A stretch of DNA of 64,000 nucleotides from JBBQUN01 sp963698395 (GTDB taxonomy: Bacteria; Actinomycetota; Acidimicrobiia; Acidimicrobiales; SZUA-35). Where the stretch lies: NCBI GenBank assembly GCA_963698395.1, contig CAVOQQ010000003.1:248001-312000 (forward strand). Direction: 5' to 3'. This document shows positions 63,792 through 64,000 of the stretch, piece after piece. Both the position numbers and the translations under genes were made by a program. Each line of letters starts with the position of its first letter. Positions within the stretch are counted from its first letter, which is position 1. Under the pieces are notes generated by a model, which saw only the letters and a program-made list of their open reading frames with translations, made no database searches and was not told where the DNA came from.

Positions 63792-64000
63792 TCGACATCG
63801 GACGTATCGGTATCTGGCAGGGCGTGCTCGACGGGCACCCGAGTGGCGTGGTGCGAGACACCATGGCCGAAGTGGAGGCCATGGGCTGGTCCACGATGTG
63901 GATTCCCGAGACCATCTCTCGTGACCCGTTCGTCTCCGCATCTGTGATGCTCGCCGCCACTTCTCAGATGAAGGTCGCCACCGGGATCGCTTCGATCTGG
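63788..64000 (+). CDS. LLM-class F420-dependent oxidoreductase, 3'-truncated by window edge
   Basis: The first 71 residues of a luciferase-like enzyme. GRIGIWQGVLDGHPS and VEAMGWSTMWIPETISRDPF are typical of the N-terminal strand and helix in actinobacterial F420-dependent oxidoreductases (TIGR03620-like). The GTG start overlaps the stop of the acyltransferase gene (GTGA), making a three-gene unit with the amidohydrolase. The substrate is unknown. The rest lies outside the window. Confidence 0.85.
   Translation, partial: MIDIGRIGIWQGVLDGHPSGVVRDTMAEVEAMGWSTMWIPETISRDPFVSASVMLAATSQMKVATGIASIW

Overview
The window looks like chromosomal DNA from a high-GC actinobacterium, most likely of the Acidimicrobiia (Ilumatobacter-like) type. 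The evidence is the strong G/C bias, many GTG starts, and actinobacterial families: a DUF222/HNH (13E12-type) protein, a DUF3499 protein, an F420-dependent LLM-class oxidoreductase, two cytochromes P450, a fused urease gamma/beta subunit and a subtilisin-inhibitor-like lipoprotein. The genus is inference; no rRNA is present to confirm it.

Layout. 0-5 kb: phosphotransferase, Baeyer-Villiger monooxygenase, a two-domain Gfo/Idh oxidoreductase and a frameshifted alpha/beta hydrolase in one plus-strand run. 5-13 kb: DUF222/HNH protein, two MFS transporters, a lipoprotein, and a tightly coupled sigma factor / membrane protein / ABC ATPase set. 13-20 kb: sterol-desaturase-like hydroxylase, SSI-like lipoprotein, EcsC-like protein, sigma/anti-sigma pair, PolX, GatB/YqeY. 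19.5-30.7 kb: serine hydrolase, P450, rhomboid protease, SDR, RecQ with a PRTase-like tail, second P450, nucleotidyltransferase, MFS, lipoprotein, SurE. 30.7-35 kb: tandem glycine riboswitch, gcvT and gcvP. 35-48.4 kb: DUF3499, XdhC, two sulfotransferases, alkyltransferase-like protein, a lone HD domain, a frameshifted membrane protein and GH3 beta-glucosidase, ArfB, rhodanese, diacylglycerol-kinase-like protein, a PCD-VOC fusion, and a PAS/histidine-kinase fragment.

48.6-53.5 kb is a decayed integrated island next to tRNA-Arg(CCU). It holds a broken tyrosine integrase, a broken excisionase-like HTH gene, and toxin-antitoxin or toxin-like genes, one of which (a MazF toxin) keeps only a stub of its antitoxin. 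53.7-64 kb is ordinary chromosome again: lactate dehydrogenase, an epoxide-hydrolase-like protein, a fused UreAB plus a divergent UreC with a His-rich N-terminus, agmatine deiminase, a PadR regulator behind a perfect 26-bp palindrome, a beta-helix surface protein, a D-aminoacylase-type amidohydrolase, a BioF2/FemAB-like acyltransferase and the start of an LLM oxidoreductase.

Most notable signals: (1) a urease-like cassette with every metal ligand kept but the flap cysteine and its surroundings replaced, no accessory genes nearby, and an agmatine deiminase attached; (2) a glycine riboswitch followed by a perfect stem ending at the gcvT start codon; (3) the decaying addiction-module island; (4) three otherwise intact genes each broken by one apparent single-base indel; (5) short tandem repeats over the stop codons at two convergent gene junctions.
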